From the NCBI RefSeq assembly GCF_964019385.1, contig NC_088643.1, positions 3,394,804-3,458,803 on the forward strand: a stretch of DNA of 64,000 bases, read 5' to 3'. Below are positions 1 through 11,801 of the stretch, piece by piece. The position numbers were made by a program, and so were the translations under genes. A model generated the notes under the pieces. It worked only from the letters and a program-made list of their open reading frames with translations. It did not search any database and was not told the origin of the DNA. Every line of letters starts with the position of its first letter. The first letter of the stretch is position 1. Source of the stretch: Sycon ciliatum. Taxonomy: Eukaryota; Porifera; Calcarea; Leucosolenida; Sycettidae.

Positions 1-48
1 GTTTGGCAAACACAGTTTTTTTTTACTGTACGTGCACTATGTGTCATA

Positions 49-432
49 AGGGAGGTTTCGCTCTACGGAATTACGTACGAAAATAACGTAGGAACTGCAC
101 GTAATTTTCATACGTAAAGATCAGCGCTGTTGGGTTTCGCTCTACGTGATTTCTCCACGGCTGCTAAACATGCCTTGTTACTTTGGAGACGCGTTGGCTG
201 CATGCGCCCACCGCATCCACCACGAACCGAAACCGCGTTTTCCATAGTATTTTGCACGTGGTGTACGGTGTGTGTACCTTGTGTTTCGTGCGGCTTGAAC
301 TTTGCCATGGATAAATCTGGAAAATGCGAAAAAATATTTCAAAAAGTCCTACGGAGGCCCCAACGTAGGAAACAGCTTTCCTACGGAAATCCGTAGAGAG
401 ATTTACGTTATTACGTAGAGCGAACCCTCCCT
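49..432. mobile_element. MITE-like inverted-repeat element, family A
   Basis: A non-coding element bounded by inverted ends: AGGGAGGTTTCGCTCTACG at the left, and the reverse complement of AGGGAGGGTTCGCTCTACG at the right. The interior is rich in CGTA-type motifs and has no convincing ORF. The 3 bases outside each end (ATA and ATT) nearly match, which would fit a 3-bp target duplication. The ends resemble those of the element at 2989-3401, so the two probably belong to one superfamily. No transposase is present, so it must have been mobilised in trans. Confidence 0.7.
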
Positions 433-2967
433 ATTATTGGTTTGTGGGCAGCCTCCATCACAGTCTGTTCGTTTGAAGCTGGCCGGCTTCATTGCCGCAT
501 TTGCGAGAACGTACTCACGTCCATCACTTTCGAGAAACTACCATACGGAAAATCGGAGCATTATTCTACAAAATGCTAAGAATCCTACCAAATACCAATG
601 CTTGGTTTTAGGTGCATAGCGTGCACCACGTCCAAATTTCACTGCTTAGCACTGTACCACTCCAGGAAGAGGGTAGTCTAGCTCTTCCTAGCTATATGAC
701 GAGCCCCATAACAGGATGAGTCCCTGTAGTGGGTCTGTTCCCTATAGCATGCTAATCATGCTTATCTTTGTGTAGCAGTTTTCAAACCTCTTCTGTGACG
801 TCATACCTACTGAAGTACGATCCCACAGAACAATGTCAGATAATTCGAAACATAGAACCGGGCACATATGACTAAGAAGACGTTCCACAAAGTCTGCTTA
901 CGTAGAAAACTTGTGTAGATTCATGCTGGAGATTCGAGGTTAGCAAGACATGATTCAAAGTTCACCGGTGTGCATGTACATGCATGAGTGGGCTCTACTG
1001 GTCAGTGCACGAAACCGTTGTCTTTACATATAGCAATCCTTAAATGAAAATCAATCAATCAATCGATAGTGCATAGCGCAACTCTGTGTGACAATGCAAG
1101 CACTTCGACATAATGATGTGCTGTGGCTACATGTGTGGTAGACCCCCCACTGCCGAAACTACCCATGATCCCTTTTGTGTGCACGAGTACAGGATAAAAT
1201 CTGGCTTTAGAGAGGCATGCCAGCTTCTGCAGAACACCACCGAACGATCCAATCGAGCAATTGTCAAACTGTGAAACTATCCCAGTGGATTGGGGGGGGG
1301 GGGGGGGGCTACATGTGTATACCGTATTATCTCTAATAATAAGCACAGTCTCCAATAATAGAACACCTTGGGGCGGCATTCAAAAAATAAAGTGCTCAGT
1401 CTCCATTATGGTCTTGCAGACGGAACTGTTATCATGGCATGGACTTACCCTCCACCAGCCGCTAGATGTTGACGCAGTCCGCACAATGGCAGCAGACCGA
1501 CAGGCATGGCGTGGAGCTCGCCCCACCTAACAGGACTGACCAGACATGTTGTATGCATATTCTATTTTATTTTATACTTTGGATGAAGTTTTCCATTAGT
1601 CATATTTGTGTTGTTGCTAACGGCTTTTGTTGACGTCACTTCTGTCATTTCATTGTATCGTATTACTCTTCAGACATCAATCATGAATGGCATAAGCGAA
1701 AGTGGCACCCCCGCCACCTACGCGGACATGCTTTTAATAATAATAATAATAGTCTCCATTATAAGCACACTGTGTAAATTCATTATCTGTACCGGCGAAA
1801 AACCCCTGAAATGTGTGTGTCTGACATGAATTTGGCATGGCAACAAGCCTCTGAAATGAGGTTGAAATAATAATGGAACAGTCTCCAATAAAGGAACGTC
1901 TCCCATAATAGCACGGGGCGGAGGTACATTGAAAAAATAAAGGACCGTGCTTATATTAGAGATAATACGGTAATTTTGCAAGACCTGACATGTAGCTATG
2001 AGCCATACGGTATATTATACTTCCAAGTACTATCGTGGACATGGAAATCCAGTCGAGTGACCGGGGCCGGCACCCTCAGCGAGTACAGAACAGTGCACAA
2101 TCATGTTGATCCGATGCGACCAGCGCGCAATGTCATGCATGTACTGCTTGCCCGCGGCTGCATGGCCAGCGCCCTGGGGCCGCTAGACGTGCGACCGGAT
2201 TTCCATGTCCACAACAGTACATGATTGTATTGATGAGGATGCATGTGTGTCTGCTTGGTCTGTCGCAGCTATGACTGGGGCACAGCCGAGGAGACAGCAC
2301 CGTCGTCTCCACCGTCAATGTCACCGAGCACACATACTGCAGTACACAAGTGCGGCTCGGCACGGGCGGCGAACACGCACGTGGGTTATTTATTTTCCCA
2401 CTCGCAAGCAGTAGCGCTAGACACCCTTGCATGTGCACGTATGCGAACCGACGTCATGCTGTTGCCTTCGACTTCACACGTTGCACTCTGGCGGTCGGAT
2501 CCACTGCCTCTTGATAAGGGCCGGTTACGGCCAAGTTGTAACGCGTGAGCGCTTACGCACTGATATGATCCTGCATGAGTTATACAGGTATTAGTATCTA
2601 GCTCACTATTTCTAAATACGACAAGCTAACTCATACATTGCTGTCGTTCACATAACCTCTGTAGCAATCACAGCAATAGCGACGCTACACACAAGCCCAA
2701 GGGGTTGCTTGACTACAGCAATAGAGACGCCACACACAAGCCCAAGGGGTTGCAGGGCACACGTAGTAGTACTAACCTTCCATGCTATTTTGCTTCCTTT
2801 CGTGTCGTGCTCCAGAGCTATGGGGAAGTCACCGCGCTCGTAGAACTTGCGAAAACCCGTCGGTCCCTCAAGAGGTCGGACTCTGGTTGCTCCACACTCA
2901 GGCGGTCCCTCGACCTGCAAAGAACAGCCGATCGAGAAGTATACACTATAATCAAGAGAACAATTTT
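433..2967. other. Intergenic repeat-rich DNA, no gene seen
   Basis: No convincing exon was found. A G homopolymer lies near 1291-1308. The stretch 1321-1971 is bounded by inverted copies of ACCGTATTATCTCTAATA and also carries internal repeats of a 'cagtctcc..taata' motif, so it looks like a degenerate foldback element. Two copies of a ~45-bp unit (both containing CACACAAGCCCAAGGGGTTG) are in tandem at about 2666-2752. All ORFs here are short and lack splice or family support. Confidence 0.5.
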
Positions 2968-2988
2968 TATACAGTCAACTTCGCTAAT

Positions 2989-3401
2989 AGAGAGGTTCCG
3001 GGGTACGATTTTCCGTGCCAAAATCCGTGTGGGCGCTACGGATTTTTTCCAGGCGTGCTCCATACAATTTTTCGGCACGGAGAATCCGTGTGGACTGGCT
3101 TTCACACGAACCATGTTTCGTATGGAGATTTTGCGTCATCGGGTGCAGAAAGATTTTTCGCGTACAAATTTGGTACGAGAAACATGGATTTTCCGCGGGA
3201 AGTTTTGATTTCGGTACAAATTTTCAAAATACAAAGGCATAGCGCGGGAATGTGACGTGTTTGCGATCGTAACCTAGGCAATGACGGCAAACACAATAAA
3301 ATCCGTACTCCGGAACATTTCACTGCTCGAAAACGACGTATAAAAAATCCGTAGCGCCTCTACGGATTTTGGCACGAAAAATCGTACTCCGGAACCTCCC
3401 T
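2989..3401. mobile_element. MITE-like element, family A relative, with AAT target duplication
   Basis: Long inverted ends (AGAGAGGTTCCGGGGTACG at the left, complement AGGGAGGTTCCGGAGTACG at the right, continuing into matching arms around TTTTGGCACG) enclose AT-rich non-coding DNA. The trinucleotide AAT flanks both ends (2986-2988 and 3402-3404). Removing the element plus one AAT restores the 'cgctaataacgac' end sequence of the host pogo-like element, which proves it is a secondary insertion. A 3-bp duplication fits PIF/Harbinger or CACTA-type transposition; the ends alone do not decide which. Confidence 0.8.
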
Positions 3402-3962
3402 AATAACGACTTCGGATATAACGACAATTCGCAAATAACGACAGAATTTCCATGCCCAGAGCAAAGTCCCATCTGACTGTATACATTTAACTTCGGATAT
3501 AACGACTATCTGAATAACGACATGATTTTAGTGCCCCGAGGTCATATTCACTGCTTGAATAACGACTTTCTGGCTTTTTGACAGCTATTTCAAGCACCTG
3601 TCATGCAGAAGTACCAGAACCCGTGGCGATGGATAAGGCACACATACAAGAAGATACAGCAAGGAGGGGGGGGGGGGGGGGAGGGGTGCTTTTTCTTTTT
3701 TCTTTTCTTCAAAATAATTGGAATGATCAGCACACCTATTGTACATGTACATGTAGTTGTACATGATTGCACAGTAATCTTCATACATGTACATGTACAT
3801 GAACATGTCCCTGTAGATGGCTCCAAAAGGTTAATTTTTCAATTTATTTCCCTTGGATATTGACTTTATTGTTCCTTTCAATTGCAATACGAAAATAAAG
3901 TACAAATTGACGTAGAGCATGAAAAGAGCTTCATTTCGATATGCATGTCATACTATACAAAA

Positions 3963-5235
3963 TATGGGTTCACATACGCTGGCGTACCCCAAGGTTCCCA
4001 TCTCGGCCCGCTTCTTTTTAACCTGTGCATCAACTCCTTTCCTGATGCCCCTGCTTCTAGTACCCTATCCCTTTTTGCTGATGACTCTAATTTAATTCTT
4101 GTTTCTCCAGCAAACACCTCACTTCCTATCCATCATGCATTGCTCCAGACTGGCATTGATAAGTGTTGTCAATGGTCATCAGCTACTGCCATGACGTTTA
4201 ACACCAGTAAATGCGTCCACCTACCCTTTCAAAAATATGCATTAGCCCCCGGCCCGTCATCCCCCTTGACAATGAACGGTGTGCCTATTCAGAAAGGTGA
4301 TAGCCACTGTCATCTCGGCGTGACTATCACTCCTTCACTAAATTTTTCTGACCATATAAAATCTATCACCCATAAGTTTCGCAGTCGTGTTTTTCTGTTG
4401 CGCCATATGGCCCATTTCCTTTCTGCTTCAACCGTGAATTTGCTCTACAAGTGTTACGTACGACCACTGTTAGAATACGCAGTCCCTGTCTGGTCATTCG
4501 CCGTATCCCATTCAGATTCGCTTACGTTAGACCGACTGCAAGCCATTGCTGCTCGTTTATATCTGCTTTGTAAGACCCGGCACCCTCCTGAGTGGGAAAC
4601 CCCGAAGCAGATTCTTAATCGTACTTGTGACTGGTCATCCCTGAAGTGGCGTCGTCAGATTCTGTCCTTGCTGTATTTTCATCATGTCTTCTACCAGTTT
4701 CCGTCATTGCTAATTCGTTTCAAATTCAATGTATCCCTTAGTTGTCGTCACCCGTCCTCTATAGTTTTACCTCGTTCTGGCGCCCATTTCCTTAAATCCC
4801 CTCTCTTCAGTTTATCTGTGGAATGGAACAAACTTCCAGAACACATCCGCTGCGTTCAGTCCTCTGTCAGTTTTCGCATTGCTCTAAAGACTCATTACTC
4901 ACAGCATAGATATTCTCTGACTGGAATTCAGAACTTTTCCGTTTGGGAATTTTTTTTCCTTGAAATTAATCCTTGTTGGTTTATTTCATCTAAATGTCCC
5001 GCTATTATCTGCAGAGGTGATTTCTTCCCTCGTCGATTTCTTTCCTGCTTTTATACCTCGATATTTAGGTACTTGTTTCCCTTCTTCCCATGCTTCATCT
5101 TCCACTCTCCTCTCCCCCATTTCCCCATTTTTCTTGCGATATTTATGTGGGAGACTTCCGTGATAAGCATCCATTTGCTTTTGGAGAATCCTTTTAAATA
5201 AATACAATACAATACAATACAATACAATACATTCA
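3963..5235 (+). pseudogene. 5'-truncated non-LTR retrotransposon (LINE) reverse transcriptase
   Basis: The reading frame from about 3960 encodes the C-terminal half of a LINE reverse transcriptase. It has the GVPQGS...GPLLFN block, then the catalytic FADD box (at ~4073-4084), then the thumb region with 'LLYKCYVRPLLEYAVPVW' and the 'WNKLPEHIR' tail typical of LINE ORF2. The N-terminal half of the RT and the endonuclease are missing, as expected from incomplete reverse transcription. The 3' end is a short tandem (AATAC)n tail at ~5196-5233. It lies inside the pogo-like element. The frame stays open to 5201, but the last ~80 codons are probably 3' untranslated sequence. Clade uncertain (CR1/Jockey-like). 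Confidence 0.8.
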
Positions 5236-6544
5236 AATGGGACTTCGGATATAAGGACACTTTTCTGATGCCCCGCCGAATGTCGTTATTCGCAAAGTTG
5301 ACTGTATATAGAAGCTTCTGAGATCGAGGTAGCGACATGCAGTGACATCATCATACATGCTTTTATGGAGTGGCAAACCTGTGAATGACATCATCACATA
5401 ATGCGCATATCCATTGTCTGGAGTGGCAAACCCATGCTTGTGATGTCACAGTTGTGACTTGTGCGGCAAAGAGATTGTGCGTTGAGTGTGTGAGTTGAGG
5501 CACCCCAGTCTTTCCACTCCATGAAACGTATCTGAAATGATTATGTAATTGCATAACGCTTGTACGCAGACAAGCAGAAACAAATGAAACCAACAAGTAG
5601 TCAAACGACTACATGGACAGTTACGGCCAAAGAAATCCGACCCCGGCGGCACGTGCCGAAAGTAGTGGCAAGGCTCAGATCTGTTTTTGATCTGTTGTTG
5701 GAACGTGCACGATGTACAGTGTAAGAAAACTGGAAACGCGGCACTACATTCGACTCCATGTGATTAGCTATCACGGCACTAGCAATCAGACCACTACTCC
5801 GGCACACTATGCGCATGCGTGAAACGTATGATAATTATACCTTTCTGAATCAACTGGTTAACAGCACCAATACTTGTAATTTCGGAGAGTGCCTCAATCT
5901 GATGTTCTCCTCTGGTGCACGCGGTCGTCTTCCACTGAGTTCTCTGTGTAGCTATCATACTCTTAGTTATGTACAGGTATTTGAACTGTCCACCTCTCCA
6001 CACTGCGCTCTTGGCCCACACTGTCATTCATAACACCATACCAGTACTGCATATAGCGAGGAAGTTCATTCTTGGATAGATGCTCTATATCCTCCAGACA
6101 GCTGTTGTTTCGCTCATGGAGCATGTTGTTGTGAATTTGGGCCAAGGGAGCAGTGTGGAGATGTGGACAGTCAGTTCAAATTATTTTCAAATGGCCGAGT
6201 CCGCCGCTACCATTCTGAGTTATCTACAAGTATCTCAAGCTTACTACACAAATGCGACTTTCCACTGACTAAAGAACTTGAACTTACATTTTCATTTCAC
6301 CTTATTCGACTACTGGTCCAGACCTCCAACCGTGCACCCAAGCCCCCAGCAAAATAGTCCTGCTTTTGAGTTTGGGCCAGTATTATTTGCATGGCAGACA
6401 ATCGTCTTTGCATGCTTTGTGCATGAGTGCCAGTCCTTGCACTGTATGCATAGTATCATAGAGATACTGGACAGCTTGCGCCAACACATTGTACACACAC
6501 ACACACACAGACACAGACACTCTCTCTCCCTCTCTTGTACTCAC

Positions 6545-6679
6545 GACAGTGTTTTTCATGGTGGATTTGATGCTGAAACCCTCGGCCGAGCGCGCCTCCA
6601 TCTTCGTTTTTATCGCCACACCACCCGAGACGGATAGGCTGCTTGGTGCCGCTGGCTTCCTCACGTCCATCTGCGCCAT
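6545..6679 (-). CDS. Candidate first coding exon of an unidentified gene
   Basis: An ATG at 6679 opens a 45-codon frame (beginning MAQMDVRKPAAPS, ending with a basic stretch KSTMKNTV) that runs to a good splice donor, GTC|GTGAGTAC, at 6545. The composition (Ala, Ser, Lys, Gly rich) looks coding. If real, the gene would be divergent from NEDD8, ~0.9 kb away. I could not find a following exon towards 5.3 kb and do not recognise the family. It may be a chance ORF. Confidence 0.25.
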
Positions 6680-7228
6680 TCTTCCTCAGTCTCAGCAGCA
6701 CACGTCGCTACTCCTACCAGGGATGAGTACGAGCTGCTTCTCTTGTGCAGACAATTCTGCAGTGATAGTGTAGCGGGCCGCGGTGGTTTATTGTCCCAGC
6801 TGGCACTGTGGCAGTCGCTACTCGCCTTGCTCGTGCACACGGCTGTGGACCTATCGCTATGCTCAGCTCTGCTGCTTGCCTGGGAATTCCTAACCCCAAA
6901 TTTCTTTTCAAGACCAAGAGTAATCTGGTGTTAGTTTGTAGATACACTCCGCAAAGCCAAAACTAACTTCTGTGATCTGCTCTATTTTCACCGCTTGCGC
7001 TGTCTAGTCTGCATCAGTGCATGTTCAGTCAGCCTGCCTGCATAGCTGCAGTTCACTGTTCAGGCCAACGGAAGCGGCGATTTCGACACGAGACAGAAGC
7101 GTCCGACTCGCCCGACTCATGCTCATCGCGTTGGAAGCGTCACCACCTGCAGGTGAAGCTTCGTTTGAAGACGCGGCGTGGTTGTGCGTTGCCATGCCAG
7201 GTCATCTCCAACGCCAACGGCATTCCCA

Positions 7229-7236
7229 TGACGTCA
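7229..7236. promoter_or_regulatory. Palindromic CRE-type site (TGACGTCA)
   Basis: A perfect 8-bp cAMP-response-element/ATF palindrome lies ~330 bp upstream of the NEDD8 start codon. That position suits a promoter element, but the same octamer also occurs by chance and within repeats, so function is inferred. Confidence 0.35.
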
Positions 7237-7562
7237 GTGCCAATTTTTTGTGAAGCTGGCCTTTTTGGTTCGGTCAGCTGATATTTTTGTGTCTGACTCA
7301 TTTTTTTCAAACGCCGAAACGGGAAAGAAACAAGACACACACTGCAAACTGAATGCACATATTCAGTATCAAACTGTTTCTGGTGCGGTCAGCTTCTTCA
7401 AGAACAACAACACAATCAAAAAGTCTCCAGCTCTCTTTCTTGTTTCTCGTACTGCATCTGGTTCTGAATCGCTGCCCCCTTCCCATATCCACTAGTGGAA
7501 TCGTGTTGTGATTTCCATCTCATTCGATCCATACCGCTAGTTTCCTGTGCCCCCTTTTGAAA

Positions 7563-10500
7563 ATGCTTATCAAAGTCAAGGTAAATTCCACTTTGTGGCT
7601 GATGCTGCTTGTAGCGTGGGACCATTGTATCTCATGCTCCGTGTTTACCTGTGTTCTGCTTTCTGCTGTGGCGCGCGCGTGTGCGTGTATGCGTGGGCAC
7701 AGACCCTGACGGGCAAAGAGGTAAGGTTTGAACGCGTGGGGGGAGTATTTGAGAATTTGAAATTAGCACACAAACAGCACTACTGGTATTATTGTACTTG
7801 ATCATATTTGGCTGGTGAAGTCAGTGGCACTTTCTGTTGCTGTACATGTATATTGTCGAGAAATGTCTACACCATAGGCATAGTATCTGTGTTGCTCAGT
7901 ACACTTCAGTTAGTATGCTGACAATTTTAATATTAGGTGCATTCGGTTTGGTGAGCACTCCACTGAGAATACACAAAGAAGAGCAGAATGCACAATAGAT
8001 GTAGGCACCTGACCATGTACCTGACCATTGTGTGACAAGGTGGGATACACACTGAAAAGAAAAACTGGATTCCTGAAAGGGTTTTCTTGCGATGAGATGC
8101 GCGACACGATGTATCTTCGGCGCCCGAGAGCGATGCGAACTCGAGAAATGCCATTCACTGAAGACGTCCGCGAAGTGACGCCACCTTAACGATTTTAAAG
8201 CCCAACCCAGAAATGTATGACTCCCTTGCAATCCGTAGCAGGATACTGTATAGCAGGAAATTTTCGGACGGAATTTATTTTCGTACGATTTCGTACAAGC
8301 CCTCTTTTGTACTAAAATTAATTCCGTACTAAAATTTGTTCATGTGAAATTATGTACACTATACATGCGTACTGCATGCAAACACGTGTATTTAGCATGC
8401 AGCACTGTACGAATATGTAATCCATACGAAAGGTCGAAATTCGGCTTTATCCGAAAATATTTCCGTCCGAAAATTTCCTGCTATACAGCAACTTGTGATA
8501 ATCTGCAGGCAACTCTTGAACCACATATGCAACTTGTGCCACTACGAAGGTCTGCATCGCACATCGGATCATTAAAGTTGAGCCGCTTGCGTATGTTGCG
8601 CTGCTGATGTGAGCTGGGGCTTCATGGCTGTCGTATCGCGTATTGCTAACATCCTTCTGTAAATCCCACTTTTAAAATTACCCGAGTCGGCTGGCAGCCC
8701 ACTGGTCATCACTGCCCTACTAGCAGCTGATTGGGCATTTTTTTTGTTTACACCAGTTTTAGACCCTGTGGTGTTTGCAGTCTTCAATGCCCATGGCCGT
8801 AGCCACCAACCTCCATTGTATCCATGCCATACCGGTAGTTACCTGGTTGTCACAGAGTGATGTGAAGAACATACGGTAACATTATGCTGCGTACACGTTG
8901 TTCGTTCTTCTTAGACACTGATTGTACTGGTAATAACTTGCTTGTGCTTTGTCTATGTGCCACAGATCGAGATTGATATCGAGCCTACGGATAAGGTATG
9001 TGTTGTGTTTGAATTGTACTGTGAAACTTTGTCAGAATAAAGTACAGGGATCCTGGGTATAAACTATAAAGTGGCGGCATAGTGCGGTACACTAGCGACT
9101 TGCGCTGTATGCGTAGCGCCCATAAGCAATTCCGCTGACTCTCCACCACGACATCATTCACATAGAACCTCTGTACTATACCAGTCATTCGACCCTGGAC
9201 ATTTTGTGTGTGTGTGTGTGTGTGTTTATGGTGCTGCTGCTGCTTGCCTGTCTGCCTGCTCCACTTGTTCAGGTTGAGCGGATCAAGGAGAGAGTCGAGG
9301 AGAAGGAAGGCATTCCACCAGTACAACAGAGGTAGGTGCATGGCATGACAGTGTGAGGAACAATTAATGTAAAACCGGGAATTTTCGTCCAAAATCAACG
9401 GTTCGGTAGGGCGCAAATTTCGGTAAACCAGTTTTCCAGATCCAAAAATGCATTTTGCACACTGTGTGGCATGGCATTTTAGGTCGCGTTTTATTTTAGG
9501 TACGAATTACCTCTACCGAAGTTACCGAAAATAAATCTCCACCGACATTTTCCAGTTTTACAGTAGGCTCTCCCAGCAGACTGCTTATTTACACCTTGTG
9601 TAATAACCCACAGCGGGGTTTTCCCCTCCCCCTGTGCTGGACTGCTTTGCTGTGCTATACAGTAGTGGTGAAACGAATATTCGAATATTCGAACATTCGT
9701 TCGATTGATCACATTCGAATATTCTTTAAAAGTCGCATTCGAGTATTCGTGACGTCACTTCGAATGCAGTGCATGTACATACGTGCACGCCAAACACAGT
9801 ACAGTGCAGTGCGTACAGCGTGCCTGTGACTTTGTACTGCATGTTTGCACATGTATGTGCATACTGGACTGCCAATGTAGCAAACCACATGTATAAACTT
9901 CAAAGTAGCCTTATGTGGCAGTGCATTTTATGTGGCACTACTGTTTGTCATACCTAATAACAATGACAGCATCCATCAAATGACTGAGAGGAGGTAATGT
10001 AATGTCATCTGTGTTACCAAAAGAATATTCGTTCGTTCGTTCGTTAAGCCAAAGAATATTCGACTACTAAGTTTCGACATTCGTTTCACCACTACTATAC
10101 AGTAATAACCCACAGCGTGGTTTTCCCCTCCCCCGTGCTGGACTGCTTTGCTGTGCTATACAGTAATAACCCACAGCGGGGTTTTCCCCTCCCCCGTGCT
10201 GGACTGCTTTGCTGTGCTATACAGTAATAACCCACAGCGGGGTTTTCCCCTCCCCCGTGCTGGACTGCTTTGCTGTGCTATACAGTAATAACCCACAGCG
10301 GGGTTTTCCCCTCCCCCCGTGCTGGACTGCTTTGCTGTGCTATACAGTAATAACCCACAGCGTGGTTTTCCCCTCCCCCGTGCTGGACTGCTTTGCTGTG
10401 CTATACAGTAATAACCCACAGCGGGGTTTCCCCTCCCCCTGTGCTGGACTGCTTTGCTGTGCTATACAGTAATAACCCACAGCGGGGTTTTCCCCTCCCC

Positions 10501-11228
10501 CTGCGCTGGACTGCTTTGCTGTGCTATACAGTAATAACCCACAGCGGGGTTTTCCCCTCCCCCTGCGCTGGACTGCTTTGCTGTGCTATACAGTTGTCAA
10601 GCGACATCTTTTCCGTGGCACTACTTCTGAAGTACATGTTTGCTCCCAATGTGTTCTTCTGACTGTGTGTGTCTGTGTCTGTGTCTGTGTGTATCTATGT
10701 AACTATGTGTTTGTGTGCACGTGCGTGCGTGTGCCTGTTGCTGCTGCTTATCTGCAGATTAATCTTTGGTGGAAAGCAAATGTACGTGTATCTGTTTGTT
10801 CTAGCGCTGGACACACATGTTGTTTTGATGATTGCAATGTGTGCATGCCACCATTATCTAGCAGCATCGTACACGTCTTCTTGCAGCATATGGAGTGGCG
10901 TAAATTTATGCAGAAAATGATCATGGCATATAGACTGGACATTGCAACCATGTGACCCATTGATGCAGAGGTTGACTGGAGTTGGAACCAACATGGCTGC
11001 CCCGTGTGGCCATGTGGTCGATGTGAAACCACTCTGTTTTATGCATTGGTGCACGTTGTCATGACTGTGTTCTTCACGGATTTCCTTCTGGGTCTCGTGA
11101 TATTGTTTGCTCAATACGTTGTGTTTCATGTGAGAAACTTGCTGCCTACATCTATATGCTGACGACCCTTTGTATGTTTCTGCGCGTGTCTGTGCGTGCG
11201 TGGGCGTGCACGTGTGTTTGGGTGTGGG

Positions 11229-11280
<52 letters not shown>

Positions 11281-11470
11281 GGCGTGTGTGAATCTATTGA
11301 TAGTCCAGTTCCACGTGATCAGATTGATTTACGAATCATATTGCTGTGTGTGTGTGTGTATGCTTGTCTATGTGTTTAGGAATGATGACCGTACTGCTTC
11401 AGACTATAAGATCGCTGGTGGCTCCGTGCTACATTTAGTGCTGGCCCTGCGTGGTGGAGACTGCTTGTAA
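7563..11470 (+). CDS. NEDD8: NEDD8 ubiquitin-like modifier precursor
   Basis: Six coding exons, all with GT-AG borders and continuous phase: 7563-7580, 7703-7720, 8966-8995, 9273-9331, 10758-10781, 11380-11470 (240 nt, 79 aa plus stop). The protein starts [20 protein letters not shown] and ends [14 protein letters not shown]. This is the NEDD8 ubiquitin fold with its C-terminal Gly75-Gly76, which is activated by the NAE1-UBA3 E1 and attached by UBE2M/F to cullins, switching on SCF-type ubiquitin ligases. Family-diagnostic residues (Ala72 of the ALRGG end; IPPxQQR; GGKQM) separate it from ubiquitin. The propeptide after Gly76 is Asp-Cys-Leu, only three residues; the human precursor has five. 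UCHL3/SENP8-type proteases would remove it. It converges with PLCG, whose coding end lies 2.5 kb downstream. Introns carry a MITE (intron 2) and a 61-bp tandem array with an hAT insertion (intron 4). Confidence 0.95.
8246..8488. mobile_element. TA-flanked MITE in NEDD8 intron 2
   Basis: The terminal inverted repeats are near-perfect: CTGTATAGCAGGAAATTTTC at the left and its complement at the right, ending in the mirrored CTATACAG. If the element proper begins at TAGCAGG, it is flanked by TA, as in Tc1/mariner MITEs. It contains AT-rich, non-coding sequence with CGTACGA motifs. Confidence 0.7.
9600..10592. repeat. Tandem array of a ~61-bp unit in NEDD8 intron 4
   Basis: About nine near-identical copies of a 60-62-bp unit containing AATAACCCACAGCGGGGTTT and ending CTTTGCTGTGCTATACAG. 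One copy lies at 9600-9662 and about eight at 10095-10592. The two parts are separated by an hAT insertion at 9663-10094. Copies differ by single bases (GGGG/GTGG; C-run length; CCCGTGC/CCTGCGC), so the array is fairly young. The open frames across it arise only because the unit lacks stops. Confidence 0.9.
9663..10094. mobile_element. Non-autonomous hAT element with 8-bp target duplication
   Basis: The ends are TAGTGGTGAAACG and its exact complement. They are flanked by the direct 8-bp repeat CTATACAG (9655-9662 and 10095-10102), which is the hAT hallmark. The subterminal regions are dense in ATTCGAATATTCG and (GTTC)n motifs. It interrupts the 61-bp tandem array between units 1 and 2. A second copy, in opposite orientation, lies at 36003-36906. 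432 bp, no transposase. Confidence 0.92.
10905..11035. repeat. Dispersed repeat copy, also at 43.8-44.4 kb
   Basis: The stretch with 'atcatggcat', 'catgtgaccca', 'gttgactggagttg' and 'gatgtgaaaccactc' in NEDD8 intron 5 recurs in the same order and orientation at about 43815-44440, where a MITE interrupts it. This is an old interspersed repeat of unknown class. Confidence 0.65.
11229..11283. repeat. (TG)n microsatellite in NEDD8 intron 5
   Basis: About 20 uninterrupted TG dinucleotides followed by (CG)n. It is one of many dinucleotide tracts in the window; others lie at 9208-9225, 11749-11781 (TC) and 12214-12286 (TG). Confidence 0.9.
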
Positions 11471-11745
11471 CTGTTATCGGCGCTAGGACATTGCCCACAT
11501 CCTGCTGTGTGGACATCATGCCTACGTCAGTGTGCCGGCCGACTGACTGCACGTGTTGTGCTGCTTTGGTAGCGACTGTCTGCTCAGCTAGCTGTGAGAG
11601 AGTGCCGTGTGCGTCGTCTGTGTTGCGAGGTGGTCACGGGCGATGGGAGATGTGGAGCTTGGCTGCTACTGGCACGTGACCACCTGAGACTGGCCGTTGA
11701 CTCTCTCCTGATTGTGTTATCTCTGCATCCATACCAACACACACA

Positions 11746-11782
<37 letters not shown>

Positions 11783-11801
11783 TCTCTTTCTCTTTCTTCA
11801 G

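Larger units (their letters stand above)
2970..5306. mobile_element. Pogo/Tc1-mariner-like element (non-autonomous), interrupted
   Basis: The ends are inverted (left TACAGTCAACTTCGCTAATA, right complement TACAGTCAACTTTGCGAATA) and are flanked by TA on both sides (2968-2969 and 5307-5308), the target signature of the Tc1/mariner/pogo superfamily. The interior repeats the motif 'cttcggatataacgac' several times. No transposase ORF is visible. Two later insertions lie inside it: the 413-bp element at 2989-3401 and a LINE fragment ending near 5235. Without these the element would be only ~0.6 kb, typical of a MITE. The order of insertion is therefore readable: pogo-like element first, then the other two. 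Confidence 0.75.
5309..7562. other. Intergenic region upstream of NEDD8
   Basis: No gene recognised. A foldback structure has arms at about 5979-6020 and 6138-6180 (the motif 'ctccacactg' and its complement, next to 'ttggccca'). A short CA/TC microsatellite lies at 6492-6534. The NEDD8 promoter should lie in the last few hundred bases. A possible first exon on the - strand is listed separately. Confidence 0.4.

Noticed and set aside
10095..10592. CRISPR-like array
   Set aside because: The 61-bp units are contiguous with no unique spacers and the genome is eukaryotic; this is a simple tandem repeat.
11341..11379. Retropseudogene origin for NEDD8
   Set aside because: Six exons with consensus splice sites and an intact frame show an ordinary intron-containing gene.
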